Shown here piece by piece: positions 25,801-34,005 of a stretch of DNA of 35,488 nt; position 1 is the first letter of the stretch, and the number at the start of each line of letters is the position of its first letter. This DNA comes from Terriglobales bacterium (GTDB taxonomy: Bacteria > Acidobacteriota > Terriglobia > Terriglobales > Acidobacteriaceae), in NCBI GenBank assembly GCA_035487355.1, contig DATHMF010000044.1, positions 1 through 35,488 of the forward strand. Direction: 5' to 3'. The position numbers and the translations under genes were made by a program. Under the pieces are notes generated by a model. The model saw only the letters and a program-made list of their open reading frames with translations, ran no database searches and had not been told where the DNA came from.

Positions 25801-26810
25801 CCCTCAGTGGCGGCAACTTCATCCCGGGATCTGTAGTCCAGGTGAATGGCTCCAGTCGAACCACAACCTTCGTCAGCGCCACACAACTCACGGCAGCCAT
25901 TCCTGCCAGCGACGTTGCTTCTGCCGGGAATCTTTCGGTCTCGGTAGTAAATCCCAGTCCGGGCGGCGGTACATCGGCGGCGCTTTCGCTCGCTGTCACT
26001 AACGCGAACCCGCTGCCCACTCTCTCGGGCCTTTCACCGGACAGCGTCATCGCAGGCAGTGGCGGATTTACATTAACCCTCAACGGCAGCAACTTCGTTC
26101 CGAGCTCTGTGGTCCAGTTTAACGGTTCCAATCGGCCCACAACCTTCGTCAGCAGCACGCAACTCACCGCTGCCATTCCGGCCAGCGACGTTGCTACTGC
26201 CGCGTTTCCTTCGATCTCGGTGTTCACTCCTGCCCCGGGCGGTGGCATATGGTCGCTCACCTTCGCCGTCAATAACCCGCTGCCGACTCTCTCGAGCCTT
26301 TCACCGGACAGCGTCATCACAGGCAGCGGCGGATTTACCTTAACCCTCAATGGCAGCAACTTCATCCCGAGCTCTGTGGTCCAGTTTAACGGTTCCAATC
26401 GGCCCACAACCTTCGTTAGCAGCACTCAACTCACCGCGGCCATTTCAGCCAGCGACGTTGCCTCTGCCTCGTTTCCTTCGATCTCAGTGGTAAATCCCGG
26501 CCCGGGCGGCGGCGTATGGTCGCTCACTTTCGCCGTCAATAATCCGCAGCCCACGATCTCGGGCATTTCACCGGACAGCGTCACCGCGGGTAGCAGCGGA
26601 TTTACCTTAACCATCAGTGGCACCAACTTCATCCCGGAATCTGTAGTCCAGGTGAACGGCTCCAGTCGGAACACAACTTTCGTCAGCAGCACACAACTCA
26701 GCGCAACCATTCCAGCCGGCGACGTTGCCTCGGCCGGAGACCTTTCGGTCTCGGTGGTAAATCCCGGCCCAGGCGGCGGCGTATGGGCGGCCACCCTCGG
26801 CGTCAGATAA
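22857..26810 (+). CDS. Secreted nucleoside-hydrolase-like protein with 11 IPT/TIG repeats
   Basis: This is an exported 1317-residue protein. The signal peptide covers about 1-24 (ALACLLLLSARPLVSQ). Residues of about 30-330 resemble the inosine-uridine nucleoside hydrolase fold: FDDDMSISVDDVGNHAVL corresponds to the calcium-binding DTDMGND-DDAGA motif, and GNEHNFRVDADAASFVF to the distal N...D-AA motif. From residue 337 to the end there are 11 tandem IPT/TIG (Ig-like) domains of about 88-92 residues, each opening P-S/T-L-x-x-I/L-SP and containing VVQVNGS-R-TTFVSSTQL. No anchor follows the last repeat. The metal-site loop reads S-I-S where G-N-D is usual, so catalysis is uncertain. It could be a surface nucleoside scavenger or a binding protein. 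Confidence 0.83.
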   Translation: MKTLLKPAALACLLLLSARPLVSQLQQPVAPVNVIFDDDMSISVDDVGNHAVLWGLSDRGEVNVLALICSSANDYSAPTMRAIANYYGHPNVPIGAHKGMTPTLENSANSNYTQQITNQFGTPGDTRANYPDAVTVYRQALANAPDHSVHIVASGYYQPLQALLQSQPDSISPLTGMQLVTQKVKRLVSEAGWFPSGNEHNFRVDADAASFVFANWPVEIVSLGAQMNQDVITGPSSTADPTKDPVKDAWQLFNGGNSVPGFGQVALLFTARGLGTNFIASGLNGQTTVGPTTSQCAGCNGWSQTPNMQQSYLNKQATAAQLEAILNPLLQSSSNMPILRSISPTSVPAGSSQTITLTGTNFFADSQILFNGSSRPTTFLGSTQLSVQLSGSDLANPGTQTLSVSNPEGGGWQSGAQNLTVFTTAPTLTGISPSSAIAGSGPLTLTATGTNFTATSLVQVNGASRSTAFVSSTQLTATLTAGDLANAGSLSITVTSSGGTSAPLIFTVNNPVPSLTSISPSTTFAGGAAFTLTVNGTNFVNGSVVQVNGSSRTTSFVSSTQLSAAIPASDIASAGTLSITVLNPAPGGGASAALSLVVNNPPPSLTSISPSTTFVGGPAFTLTVNGTNFVNGSVVQVNGSSRTTTFVSSTQLTAAIPASDIASAGALSITVVNPAPGGGTSAALTLAVNNPNPAPSLSSILPASVIAGSGGFTLTLSGGNFIAGSVVQVNGSSRSTTFVSSTQLSAAIPASDIASAGTLSITVVNPAPGGGASAALSLVINNPVPTLTSISPSATFTGGAAFTLTVNGTNFVGGSVVQVNGSNRTTTFVSSTQLSAAIPASDIASAGTLSITVVNPGGASGSLTLTVNNPAPSLTSISPSATTVGSPAFTLTVNGSNFVNGSVVQVNGSIRTTTFVSGTQLSAAIPAGDVASVGTLSVSVINPAPGGGASVALSLAVNNPGPSLSSISPAGVTPGSGGFTLTLSGGNFIPGSVVQVNGSSRTTTFVSATQLTAAIPASDVASAGNLSVSVVNPSPGGGTSAALSLAVTNANPLPTLSGLSPDSVIAGSGGFTLTLNGSNFVPSSVVQFNGSNRPTTFVSSTQLTAAIPASDVATAAFPSISVFTPAPGGGIWSLTFAVNNPLPTLSSLSPDSVITGSGGFTLTLNGSNFIPSSVVQFNGSNRPTTFVSSTQLTAAISASDVASASFPSISVVNPGPGGGVWSLTFAVNNPQPTISGISPDSVTAGSSGFTLTISGTNFIPESVVQVNGSSRNTTFVSSTQLSATIPAGDVASAGDLSVSVVNPGPGGGVWAATLGVR
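23865..26807 (+). repeat. Eleven tandem ~265-bp repeats encoding IPT/TIG domains
   Basis: Units begin at the codons for P-I-L-R-S-I-S-P (23865) and recur about every 265 bases to the stop codon. Central units 3-8 are very alike even at DNA level (for example GTCAACGGCTCCAGCCG and TTTGTCAGCAGCACTCAACT recur), which points to recent duplication or gene conversion. Units 1, 2 and 9-11 are more diverged. Confidence 0.9.
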
Positions 26811-26873
26811 ACATGCAGGGGATGACTGGGTTACAGAGCATAACCAGAAACAATTCGGAAGGAAATCATTCTA

Positions 26874-26902
26874 CCCACGCCTTGCTTGCGCAAAAGCGTG
26901 GG
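26874..26902. repeat. Hairpin / REP-like element after the IPT protein gene
   Basis: CCCACGC (26874-26880) pairs with GCGTGGG (26896-26902), with extra TTGC/GCAA pairing inside. No T-run follows, so it is a poor rho-independent terminator. It shares the GCGCAAAAG core and flanking CCCAC/GTGGG arrangement with the stretch at 27583-27632, suggesting one repeat family. Confidence 0.55.
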
Positions 26903-26964
26903 CCGCCCGGCGGCTCGCGTTCTCAAGACGAATCGCTTCTGCCGTACAAACCTGGCAGGCATCG

Positions 26965-27495
26965 CTATTCCTCCGGAAGTTTGTCTTTGAGTTCGCTGGC
27001 CAGCTTGTGTACGTCCGTCGTTTGACTAAAGGACTGGACCTCGAGCTTCGAGGAGTCGACGTTCACGCCCATGTGTTGGCAGAGTCTCTGCAGCATCTGA
27101 AGGATTGTGGTCAGCTCCTGTTCAGAAAGCATGCCCACTTGAAGGTCCAGATGCGAGCGCCGTTCCGATTGGCGGGCCATTCGACTTTGACTGATGAGCA
27201 CGAAGATCGTCAAAAATACGCTTTCGCAAGAGACCACGAGCGCCAGGATGCCGAAAGGAAACGGATCGAACGCTTTGAGTCCCGGGATTACGTGAAGATT
27301 GACCAGGCTCCAGCCGGAGATCAGAATCAATTGCGCCAGCAGGAATCCGACGTTACAGACAACCTTCGTAATTACGTCGCTGACTCGCTCCGTGGGAGTC
27401 CGTTGATTAAAGGCGTCATGCTCCAGCTTGGCGATTGCGTCAATGTTATATTTCGTAGGATTAGCAGCAGCTTGGCGTGGCAAACGATTTTCCAT
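26965..27495 (-). CDS. DUF1003 membrane protein
   Basis: This is a 176-residue inner-membrane protein of the DUF1003 family, whose function is unknown. AGGAG (complement of 27503-27507) precedes the ATG. A charged N-terminus (EHDAFNQRTPTERVSDVIT) leads to two membrane helices (about 45-67 and 82-104). Between and after these are the family's hallmark phrases FDPFPFGILALVVSCESVFLTI and LISQSRMARQSERRSHLDLQ, then a cytoplasmic helix with SEQELTTILQMLQRL. Its upstream region contains copy B of the unexplained conserved element. The gene lies downstream of, and codirectional with, an amino-acid permease, but 570 bases away. Confidence 0.9.
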   Translation of the reverse strand: MENRLPRQAAANPTKYNIDAIAKLEHDAFNQRTPTERVSDVITKVVCNVGFLLAQLILISGWSLVNLHVIPGLKAFDPFPFGILALVVSCESVFLTIFVLISQSRMARQSERRSHLDLQVGMLSEQELTTILQMLQRLCQHMGVNVDSSKLEVQSFSQTTDVHKLASELKDKLPEE

Positions 27496-27582
27496 GGGAT
27501 AGCTCCTAGAAACGTCCTTGACTATACTGCATCATCGAGAGAACTACAGAAATCTCTATTTTCCTAGGAAATGTTAGAGCTG

Positions 27583-27632
27583 TCTTGCCGGGGTGCCCGA
27601 CTCGCGCCACTTTTGCGCGTGTGGGAACCCTG
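27583..27632. repeat. Degenerate REP-like element
   Basis: On the minus strand this reads CCCACACGCGCAAAAGTGG then, a few bases on, CGGGCACCCC. The CCCAC, GCGCAAAAG and G-GGCACCC blocks resemble the hairpin at 26874-26902 and the GGGGCACCC-type repeats I recall from Acidobacteriota. The match was judged by eye. Confidence 0.4.
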
Positions 27633-27655
27633 GCGATCTATTAAGCTGATGGTAT

Positions 27656-27764
27656 CACCGTGATATCAAACCCTTCACTTCCGAGGAATTGTAGGTCATC
27701 ATTGTTCTACGAGGTGTGTCTAGCATTCAAGAATGCGGGCGCGTGCCCTTACGCTCTTTGAAAA
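27656..27764 (-). other. Conserved non-coding element, copy B
   Basis: Read on the minus strand, TTTTCAAAGA (27764 down), GCATTCTTGAATGCT, CAATGAT, ACCTACAATT and TGATATCAC occur in the same order and nearly the same spacing as in copy A at 7781-7872, with one extra insertion of about eight bases after the central palindrome. It lies about 160 bases before the DUF1003 start codon and points toward it. Confidence 0.55.
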
Positions 27765-28059
27765 TTCAGAAAAGCAGTACCCAGTCCGCGGCCAGCCGGG
27801 ACAGGTCGTCTAGCGCTCAGAACCGGGCCCAACGGATGGTATCTATCTAGTAAACACCCAACACATCGCAGCAAGTGCTCGCGGCGAAAACGACCTTCCC
27901 CAGTAAATACAAGGAGATCATGTTGTTTGGGACGCTCTTGACACTAGCATGCAAGTGAGATGCGCTGTCGACTTTTTGCACCAGAGTCCAGAGGCCGAAG
28001 ATTACTAAAAGATAAACGGCGGCCTGCGCGCCTTTGGGTAAAACCAACCGAAAGATGAA

Positions 28060-28086
28060 ATCTGCGTTTATCTGCGTGCATCTGCG
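28060..28086. repeat. ATCTGCG 10-bp tandem repeat overlapping the permease 3' end
   Basis: ATCTGCG starts at 28060, 28070 and 28080, a 10-bp period. The opposite strand (CGCAGAT repeats) supplies the last codons and stop of the permease gene. Similar ATCTGCGT...ATCTGCGG repeats are common between genes in several phyla, to my memory. Confidence 0.7.
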
Positions 28087-29489
28087 GCGAGTTTTTTCCT
28101 GGCAAACCCAAAGTACACCGGCACGCCTGCCGCGATCAGTACTACGCCGGCGACTGCCAGCGAGTTGATCCACGTGTGCGGCCAGGCGGGGATGAATGTT
28201 GTTTCCAGGTTGTCTTTGAAGGTGTAGTAGAGCAGAAATCCAGCGGAGAGAATAAACAACGCCGGAACAAGCGGATATCCCCAAGCCTTGTAAGGCCGCG
28301 CGGCATCGGGCTCGCGCTTGCGGAAGACGAAGATGGTGCTGGCGGCGATCATGTAGAACAGCCATTCGGCGAAGATTGCCAGGTCCAGCAATTGTTTGAA
28401 CGTTGCCGCGATCAGGAGCAGCAGGATGGAAAGCACCGCCTGGATGAGAAGCGCGTTCGATGGCGTGTGGAAGCGGGGGCTGACGGCGGCCAGCGACTGG
28501 AAGAAGTATCCGTCGCGAGCAACCGCGTAGGGGATGCGGCCTCCGCTCATCACGGTGCCGTTGAGTGTGACCAGCATAGAGAGAGCAATGCCGGCGGTAA
28601 TCAGGGCTGCGCCCGCTGTGCCCAATACCACCAGCGCCATGGCCGAGGCCGGGCTCTTGGATGCCCCCAGGGCATCGGCAGGCAGCACGTATTGCACGGC
28701 GGCATACATCAGCATGTAGAGCGCTGCTACGATAGCAACGCCAGCGATCAGGGCGATGGGGATATCGCGCTCCGGCCTGCGGATTTCACCCGCGACCATG
28801 TTCAGATCATTCCATCCATCGTAGGCCCACAGCGCCGCTACCAGGGCCAGCATGAATCCGTTAAATCCGCCGTGGGCGCCGGTGAAGCGAGTAGCAAAGT
28901 TGGCCCAGCTTCCGCCGCGGTAACTGAAGCCAATCACCGCGATGCCTACCAGCATGGCAACCTTGAGTAACGTCGCAATCAACTGGAAGGCGCCGGCGCG
29001 GCGCACTCCGACATAGTTCAGGAATGAGATGAGAATCGTGGCGCCAATGGCCACTAGTTGCGCCCAGGTCAAAGTCAGGTGGGCGGCGGCTGGGTGAGAA
29101 AGAAAGCTGAGGCGCGGCAGCGAGCTGAGCGCATCGGTCAGTCCGGTGGTGATGGTTGCGATAGAAGCAGGCTTGGCGATGACAAACCACGTCCAGGCGT
29201 AGAGAAAGCCGAGCATTGGCCCATAGCCATCGCGCACGTAAACATATTCGCCCCCGGCCTGGGGCTTCATGGCGCCCAGTTCGGAATATGTGAGCGCGCC
29301 AAAGAAAGAGAGCAGGCCGCCTACAATCCAGGCTAGGTAAACCACCTTGGCCGAGCCGACATCGCGCATCATCGTTCCGGGAACGCGGAAGATGCCGCTG
29401 CCGATGACTGTCCCAACCACGATGGCTACGGCATGGCTGACGCCAAGCTCGCGGAGAAGACCCTGGGGTTTGCTGGCGGTTTCAGGCAT
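28068..29489 (-). CDS. APC-superfamily amino-acid permease
   Basis: This is an inner-membrane amino-acid transporter or exchanger of the APC superfamily, 473 residues with about 12 predicted helices. The first helix region AIVVGTVIGSGIFRVPGTMM carries the G-S-G-I-F substrate-backbone motif of APC proteins. GALTYSELGAMKPQAGGEYVYVRDGYGPMLGFLYAW is the conserved second/third helix region of LAT-type members, and YDGWNDLNMVAGEIRRPERDIP is also family-typical. The substrate cannot be told from sequence. The last residues (AADARR) are encoded by a REP-like ATCTGCG repeat, suggesting the original C-terminus was altered. The start ATG has only a weak ribosome-binding site. Confidence 0.92.
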   Translation of the reverse strand: MPETASKPQGLLRELGVSHAVAIVVGTVIGSGIFRVPGTMMRDVGSAKVVYLAWIVGGLLSFFGALTYSELGAMKPQAGGEYVYVRDGYGPMLGFLYAWTWFVIAKPASIATITTGLTDALSSLPRLSFLSHPAAAHLTLTWAQLVAIGATILISFLNYVGVRRAGAFQLIATLLKVAMLVGIAVIGFSYRGGSWANFATRFTGAHGGFNGFMLALVAALWAYDGWNDLNMVAGEIRRPERDIPIALIAGVAIVAALYMLMYAAVQYVLPADALGASKSPASAMALVVLGTAGAALITAGIALSMLVTLNGTVMSGGRIPYAVARDGYFFQSLAAVSPRFHTPSNALLIQAVLSILLLLIAATFKQLLDLAIFAEWLFYMIAASTIFVFRKREPDAARPYKAWGYPLVPALFILSAGFLLYYTFKDNLETTFIPAWPHTWINSLAVAGVVLIAAGVPVYFGFARKKLAADARR

Positions 29490-29628
29490 GGGGATAAGAT
29501 TTCAAGGTAATACCATAAGAATTCTCGGCAGAATACACAAGTAATTAAACCGCAGAGGGCGCGAAGGAACGTAGAGGCTGTTTTATTTTCATCTGTGTCG
29601 TGTCCTGATGTGTGTGATCTTGCCTGAA

Positions 29629-32600
29629 CTAATTTTTGCTCGAAGCTGAAACTTTGCTATCGGATGCATTATCCAGAATCTTCAATCGGTTTTGTGCCAG
29701 GCGATAGGAGGAACTCGGGATTTGCAGAGCTTTTTTCGGCTTGGTAACCCGTGCATAGTCGGCGAGGGCGGCGTTACGTTCTCCGTATTGCTCGGCGATC
29801 CGTCCGAAGGCATACCAATAATTCGGGTCGGGTTCATCGAGGTTCAGCAGATTCATGGATTGAATGAGCACTTCACGGGCTTCTTTGATTTTGCCAATTT
29901 CAGCATACACGCAGCCCAGCGTATGTAACTCTGATGTTTTGGTCTTGCTCAATTGCGCTGCTTTAATGGCATTTTCAACGTCGTCATCACCCACTTTACC
30001 CGTAAACAGTGCATGCCAGGCTACATCATTTAGGTCAGGGGCCTCAGCTTTGCCAGCCTTCACGATTTTCAGGCTTAAATCATGGGCCAGGACATAATCC
30101 TCGCGCACCACGGCGTTTAAGACAAGGGCGCGCATGGCATCAATATCATCCGGCATGCGTTTCAGTCTATCTTGCGCGAGCTGGTCGGCTTCCGGGTAGC
30201 GGCCAAGTGCACGCAGCGTAAACGATTGTCCTGCAAACATGCTCTTCGATTCCGGATATTGTTTTGCCAGTTCGGACAAGACTGCGAGCGTCTTGTCATA
30301 TTCATCCAGGCTGCTATAACCGGCAATCAGAGCCAGCGCGATGTTCAGTTTGTCCACATCGCTTTTGGCTGAATCCTTCGCGGCTTCCAGAATCCCGACT
30401 CCCTGCGGTGCTGTTTGTTTTTCCTGCACCAGAATTGCCGCAGCCGCCAGCTTCATCTGCTGGGCGTCGGCTTCTTTACCTTTCGTCCAGAATCGCGGAA
30501 ATGGCGCGCCAGCCAATGGATCATCGCCGCCCTCGAGGTGCTGATCTTCTCGTACCCAATCCAGCAAGCTGCGGGCGCCCGCGAGGTTGTTGGCGTTCAA
30601 GCGGTCGAGAACCTCCATTCCGACGGCAATGGGCTTTTCAGAGGTGTCGAGAATCTTGTATTTACCATCTTCCTTTATCACGTACATGCTCATGTTTTTG
30701 CCGCCAAAAACGCGCAGGGTGATTTTATAACCCGATGAGTCGTCCCCTTCAGTTGTTGGTTCGATGGCCTGCATGACCACATCCATCATTGAATCGGGCG
30801 GCAGACCTGTGCGAAAGAACATGCCTCGTAGTTGCCGTCCCATTTTCAATCCCTGGTTGATCTCCTCCTGGTCAGTGTTTTTCAATATCGTCTGCGCATT
30901 CCGGGAGAAAAAGCTGGTCATCTTCTCCCTGGTCAGATTCGGCTCCATTACCGCACTGAAAAACTGCATGGCGGTGGCGCTGGGATCATCGTTGTAATGG
31001 ATTTCCTCTCGCCGGCGAGCTTTGCGCAGCGTGGTCGCAAATGCGACTGTTTCCGACGCGTTATCTCCTGATGCACTCGCTTCGAACAAATCGGCAGCGG
31101 CTGGATAGTTGCGCATCCGAAGCATGATTTGACCAGCGCCTTTCAATACCTGTTTGAGTTCGGTTTCTCCGCCGGTGCGCTTGTTGGCTTCTGCAATCGC
31201 GGATTTCGGTCCGTTCAACCCAGCCTCAGAGGCAACTATGATGGACAGCAACTGGGGATTTAAAGATTCGGCATTCTTGCGGGCTTCGGCGTACTCACCG
31301 GCATAGACCAGCGCGTACGCAATATTGGTCCGCAGTCCAAGATCGGCCAGTTGTTCCGGCTTGAGGCTGCGATATTCCGTAACAGCATCTTGCAGCTTTG
31401 CGCCCCGGCCATAGCGTTCGCCTTCATCGTTGTGTTCCAGCAGAACGGCCAGGTTTCCGGTGATGGCCTTATCATCGGGATCGAGTTTCTTAGCCGCACG
31501 AAAGGCGGCTTCAGCCCCGGCATAGTCGCTGCCGTGGCGGAATTGGCGTCCCACCAGGTCGTATTCCAGGATGTCTGCCAGGGTTTTTTGTGCCAGCGCT
31601 GAAGTTGGTTCAAGCTTTACCGCCAGACGGGCTTCGTCGCGCGCCGGTTCTCCCATGCCTGCGGAAAGAAGCGCCTTGGCAATTTGAAGATGATGCACAG
31701 CTTCTTTGGGATGAAGGGCAATCAGGTCCCGGTACGTCTGCAACGACTCCCGGACTTTGCCTTCCCTGAGCAATGCCTCGGCAACCGGTTCGAAGTGAAT
31801 GAGGATGGGCTCTCCCTCACGCACCTCGGCGATTCGATTGCGCATCTCCGTGGCTTCGGAAACCGTCAAGCGCCGCTTTACGGTGTCAAACCGGATTGCC
31901 ACATGAATGATTCCATCTTTCTCTGTCGAGAATTCTTCGGTGAGGACCGCGGGCCCCAGCGACAGCTTTGCATTTTGCGGTAATGGCTTGGGACGGAACC
32001 CGGCAGGCGGAACGATCTTGTATTGCCACTCGGTGACAAAAGCACCGGACAATTGATAGTCGTTCGTGCGCTTTTTCTTCGGCTTATCACCCGGGGTTTC
32101 GGCATTCTTTTCATCTTCTTTTTCACGTTCCTGAAGCTCAGCGGGCAATCGCTCGAAGAGAGTATCGAACCGAATAGCGGCTACGGCACTGTCAAGGTCA
32201 GTGAAACCGCGCTTCACCTTGTTGCTTTCCAGAGTAAGCACAAATTGATTTGAAAGGTCCTTGGGATCAGTTCGGTCGAAACGATCGAGCTTTTCCGCCA
32301 GATATTGCGACTTCACGTAATCCGTCAAGCCCTCGCGGCGGTCTTTATTTTCTTTATCAACATAGTAACCGCGGTAATCGGATTCCAGACTTCCGTGAGG
32401 TTCTGATATTTCCACAACGCGGGCCTCGCCATTTTCCGCCAGGTAAAGTTCCCGCTTTTCAACCAGCAGATTGTCTTCCGGCGAAGTGACCGGCGTATGC
32501 AGCAGCGCAGTGGTGCCTGGGCGCGCAATCAGGGCCAGCCTTCCCTGGTCTGCAGTTGGTAGTTGGCCAAGACGCGCGTATTCATCGGTTGCGTCAATCC

Positions 32601-33831
32601 ACAGGTCGGGCGTGCCGGGAGCATACACAATGGCATGATCGAATTCGCCCATTCCAGGAAGGTTGGGTGTGACGTCTTCACGCGAACCCGCATTGAGCAG
32701 AGCGACATAAGCGGGAATTTCCGCTGCCCGCAGCATTGCGACCAGGAGCGTGGCCTTGTCTTTGCAGTCGCCGTATTTTTGTTTCAGGGTATCAGCCGGG
32801 GAATGGGGCACGATAGCGGCTTCACCAAACTCAATTCCCGTGTAACGGACCTCACGGTCCAGGTACTGCAAAATTGCCGCCGCTTTTTCCTGGCGTGACC
32901 CTTGTCCTGTAATCAACTTGTCGACGCTGGACTTCACATCAGCACCGGCGATTTTGCCGTCTACAATCTTTGCGTACTCTTCCGCGACCTGTTGCCACGA
33001 GCTTCCTGTTGAAAAAGTAATGTGCGCGAACGCCGGTACATCGCTGGGCAAATAGCTGTCGGCCTTGTCGAACGGTTCGGTTGGACCTGCATCAAAGGTG
33101 ACTTGCACTCGCCCATTTGCCTCTGTGCGCTGGGGTTTAAGCTCTGCGAGCATTTGTAGATCGTACTGAATTGGGAGCGAAGCCGGCGCCTCCAGCGTCA
33201 AACGGGTGTGTTGCACCGGGACCGGGCGTCCAACATAAAAGCGCTCTACGGTTCCTGCGCCGAAAAAAGGAGCAGTTTCTTTCCAGGTCAGCTCTTCCTC
33301 AACCAGTGATCCGGGTGCTATGGCGGGCAGTGGGGCGCGAAGTATACGCCGGTCGCTATAGGTCTGGCTTGCATCTTCTTTCGCGGGAGTGTCAGCAATC
33401 GTCTTCGGATCGAGTGTGTGAACGGCGTTATCCGCTGTAATCACACGCGCCTGGATGCTGGGACGATCTTGATGCCATGGCTCCCAATCCTGGGAAACTT
33501 CGTCCCACTCTTCGGCCCCTTTCTGGGTGAGGACCTTATAAAGAAGATATTGCGTTTGAACGGACCGCCCATCACCATCGAATACATAACTCTGCTCGTC
33601 GGTCAGGACCACAACATCTGTACCTGCCGCTGTCTTTACTTCGGAACTCGTCTTGTATAAGGCCACTGCATCAGCGGGAAAATGTTTTCCCTCCGATGCC
33701 GGCGTGCCAGGCGCCTGGGCGTTGCCTGCAGGCAACAAGGCCAGACTCATGGTGCAGACAACTGCAAAATATATGAATGCACAATCGACGAATGAAATAC
33801 GCAAGGAAAAACGCCGGGCTGAACGCATCAT
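29629..33831 (-). CDS. DUF3857 / transglutaminase-like / TPR protein, 1400 residues
   Basis: This is a large exported multidomain protein. ATG 33831 (or the next codon, 33828) is preferred over 33888 because GAGGA lies just upstream and the signal peptide follows (about 12-38, ending LLPAGNAQ). Residues of about 75-230 form a DUF3857 domain (LLYKVLTQKGAEEWDE, RVITADNAVHTLDPKTIAD). A transglutaminase-like core follows with an intact Cys356 (KYGDCKDKATLL), His399 (FDHAIVY) and Asp413 (WIDATDEY). A DUF3858-like beta region comes next, and from about residue 690 to the end tetratricopeptide repeats dominate (YAGAEAAFRAAKKLDPDDKA). The domain order is common in Bacteroidota and Acidobacteriota, with function unknown; periplasmic peptide hydrolysis or cross-linking is possible. 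Downstream on the same strand lies the permease. Confidence 0.9.
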   Translation of the reverse strand: MMRSARRFSLRISFVDCAFIYFAVVCTMSLALLPAGNAQAPGTPASEGKHFPADAVALYKTSSEVKTAAGTDVVVLTDEQSYVFDGDGRSVQTQYLLYKVLTQKGAEEWDEVSQDWEPWHQDRPSIQARVITADNAVHTLDPKTIADTPAKEDASQTYSDRRILRAPLPAIAPGSLVEEELTWKETAPFFGAGTVERFYVGRPVPVQHTRLTLEAPASLPIQYDLQMLAELKPQRTEANGRVQVTFDAGPTEPFDKADSYLPSDVPAFAHITFSTGSSWQQVAEEYAKIVDGKIAGADVKSSVDKLITGQGSRQEKAAAILQYLDREVRYTGIEFGEAAIVPHSPADTLKQKYGDCKDKATLLVAMLRAAEIPAYVALLNAGSREDVTPNLPGMGEFDHAIVYAPGTPDLWIDATDEYARLGQLPTADQGRLALIARPGTTALLHTPVTSPEDNLLVEKRELYLAENGEARVVEISEPHGSLESDYRGYYVDKENKDRREGLTDYVKSQYLAEKLDRFDRTDPKDLSNQFVLTLESNKVKRGFTDLDSAVAAIRFDTLFERLPAELQEREKEDEKNAETPGDKPKKKRTNDYQLSGAFVTEWQYKIVPPAGFRPKPLPQNAKLSLGPAVLTEEFSTEKDGIIHVAIRFDTVKRRLTVSEATEMRNRIAEVREGEPILIHFEPVAEALLREGKVRESLQTYRDLIALHPKEAVHHLQIAKALLSAGMGEPARDEARLAVKLEPTSALAQKTLADILEYDLVGRQFRHGSDYAGAEAAFRAAKKLDPDDKAITGNLAVLLEHNDEGERYGRGAKLQDAVTEYRSLKPEQLADLGLRTNIAYALVYAGEYAEARKNAESLNPQLLSIIVASEAGLNGPKSAIAEANKRTGGETELKQVLKGAGQIMLRMRNYPAAADLFEASASGDNASETVAFATTLRKARRREEIHYNDDPSATAMQFFSAVMEPNLTREKMTSFFSRNAQTILKNTDQEEINQGLKMGRQLRGMFFRTGLPPDSMMDVVMQAIEPTTEGDDSSGYKITLRVFGGKNMSMYVIKEDGKYKILDTSEKPIAVGMEVLDRLNANNLAGARSLLDWVREDQHLEGGDDPLAGAPFPRFWTKGKEADAQQMKLAAAAILVQEKQTAPQGVGILEAAKDSAKSDVDKLNIALALIAGYSSLDEYDKTLAVLSELAKQYPESKSMFAGQSFTLRALGRYPEADQLAQDRLKRMPDDIDAMRALVLNAVVREDYVLAHDLSLKIVKAGKAEAPDLNDVAWHALFTGKVGDDDVENAIKAAQLSKTKTSELHTLGCVYAEIGKIKEAREVLIQSMNLLNLDEPDPNYWYAFGRIAEQYGERNAALADYARVTKPKKALQIPSSSYRLAQNRLKILDNASDSKVSASSKN

Positions 33832-34005
33832 GGGGTCCTCAGAGACAGATGTCTTAACGATGTGAGTAGAAGGGTTAGGATAACGCACTATGCAGTCTCA
33901 GGCCAGAACCAAACTTCTAATTAGTAGATGAAATTAATGGATGAAAGCGCGATGCAAAGAGGTGTTCTCCGAAAGCAGTTTCCTGAAGCCAGTTGCAGTC
34001 TTCAT

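Larger units (their letters stand above)
27496..28067. other. Long intergenic region between DUF1003 and permease genes
   Basis: These 572 bases contain no well-supported gene. Seen in it are a REP-like stretch (27583-27632), copy B of the conserved element (27656-27764), an open minus-strand stretch down to a stop at 27847 that could be a decayed coding remnant, and the ATCTGCG repeat at its right edge. Confidence 0.6.

Noticed and set aside
25613..26425. Long minus-strand frames through the IPT repeat array
   Set aside because: They recur with the repeat period and are simply the antisense of the tandem IPT domains.
27007..27567. 186-residue plus-strand open frame opposite DUF1003
   Set aside because: It is antisense to a protein with clear DUF1003 hallmarks and has no domain of its own.
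28176..28970. 264-residue plus-strand open frame opposite the permease
   Set aside because: Its composition (Gln/Asp/His/Gly-rich) is that of an antisense frame of a membrane protein; the permease on the other strand is unambiguous.
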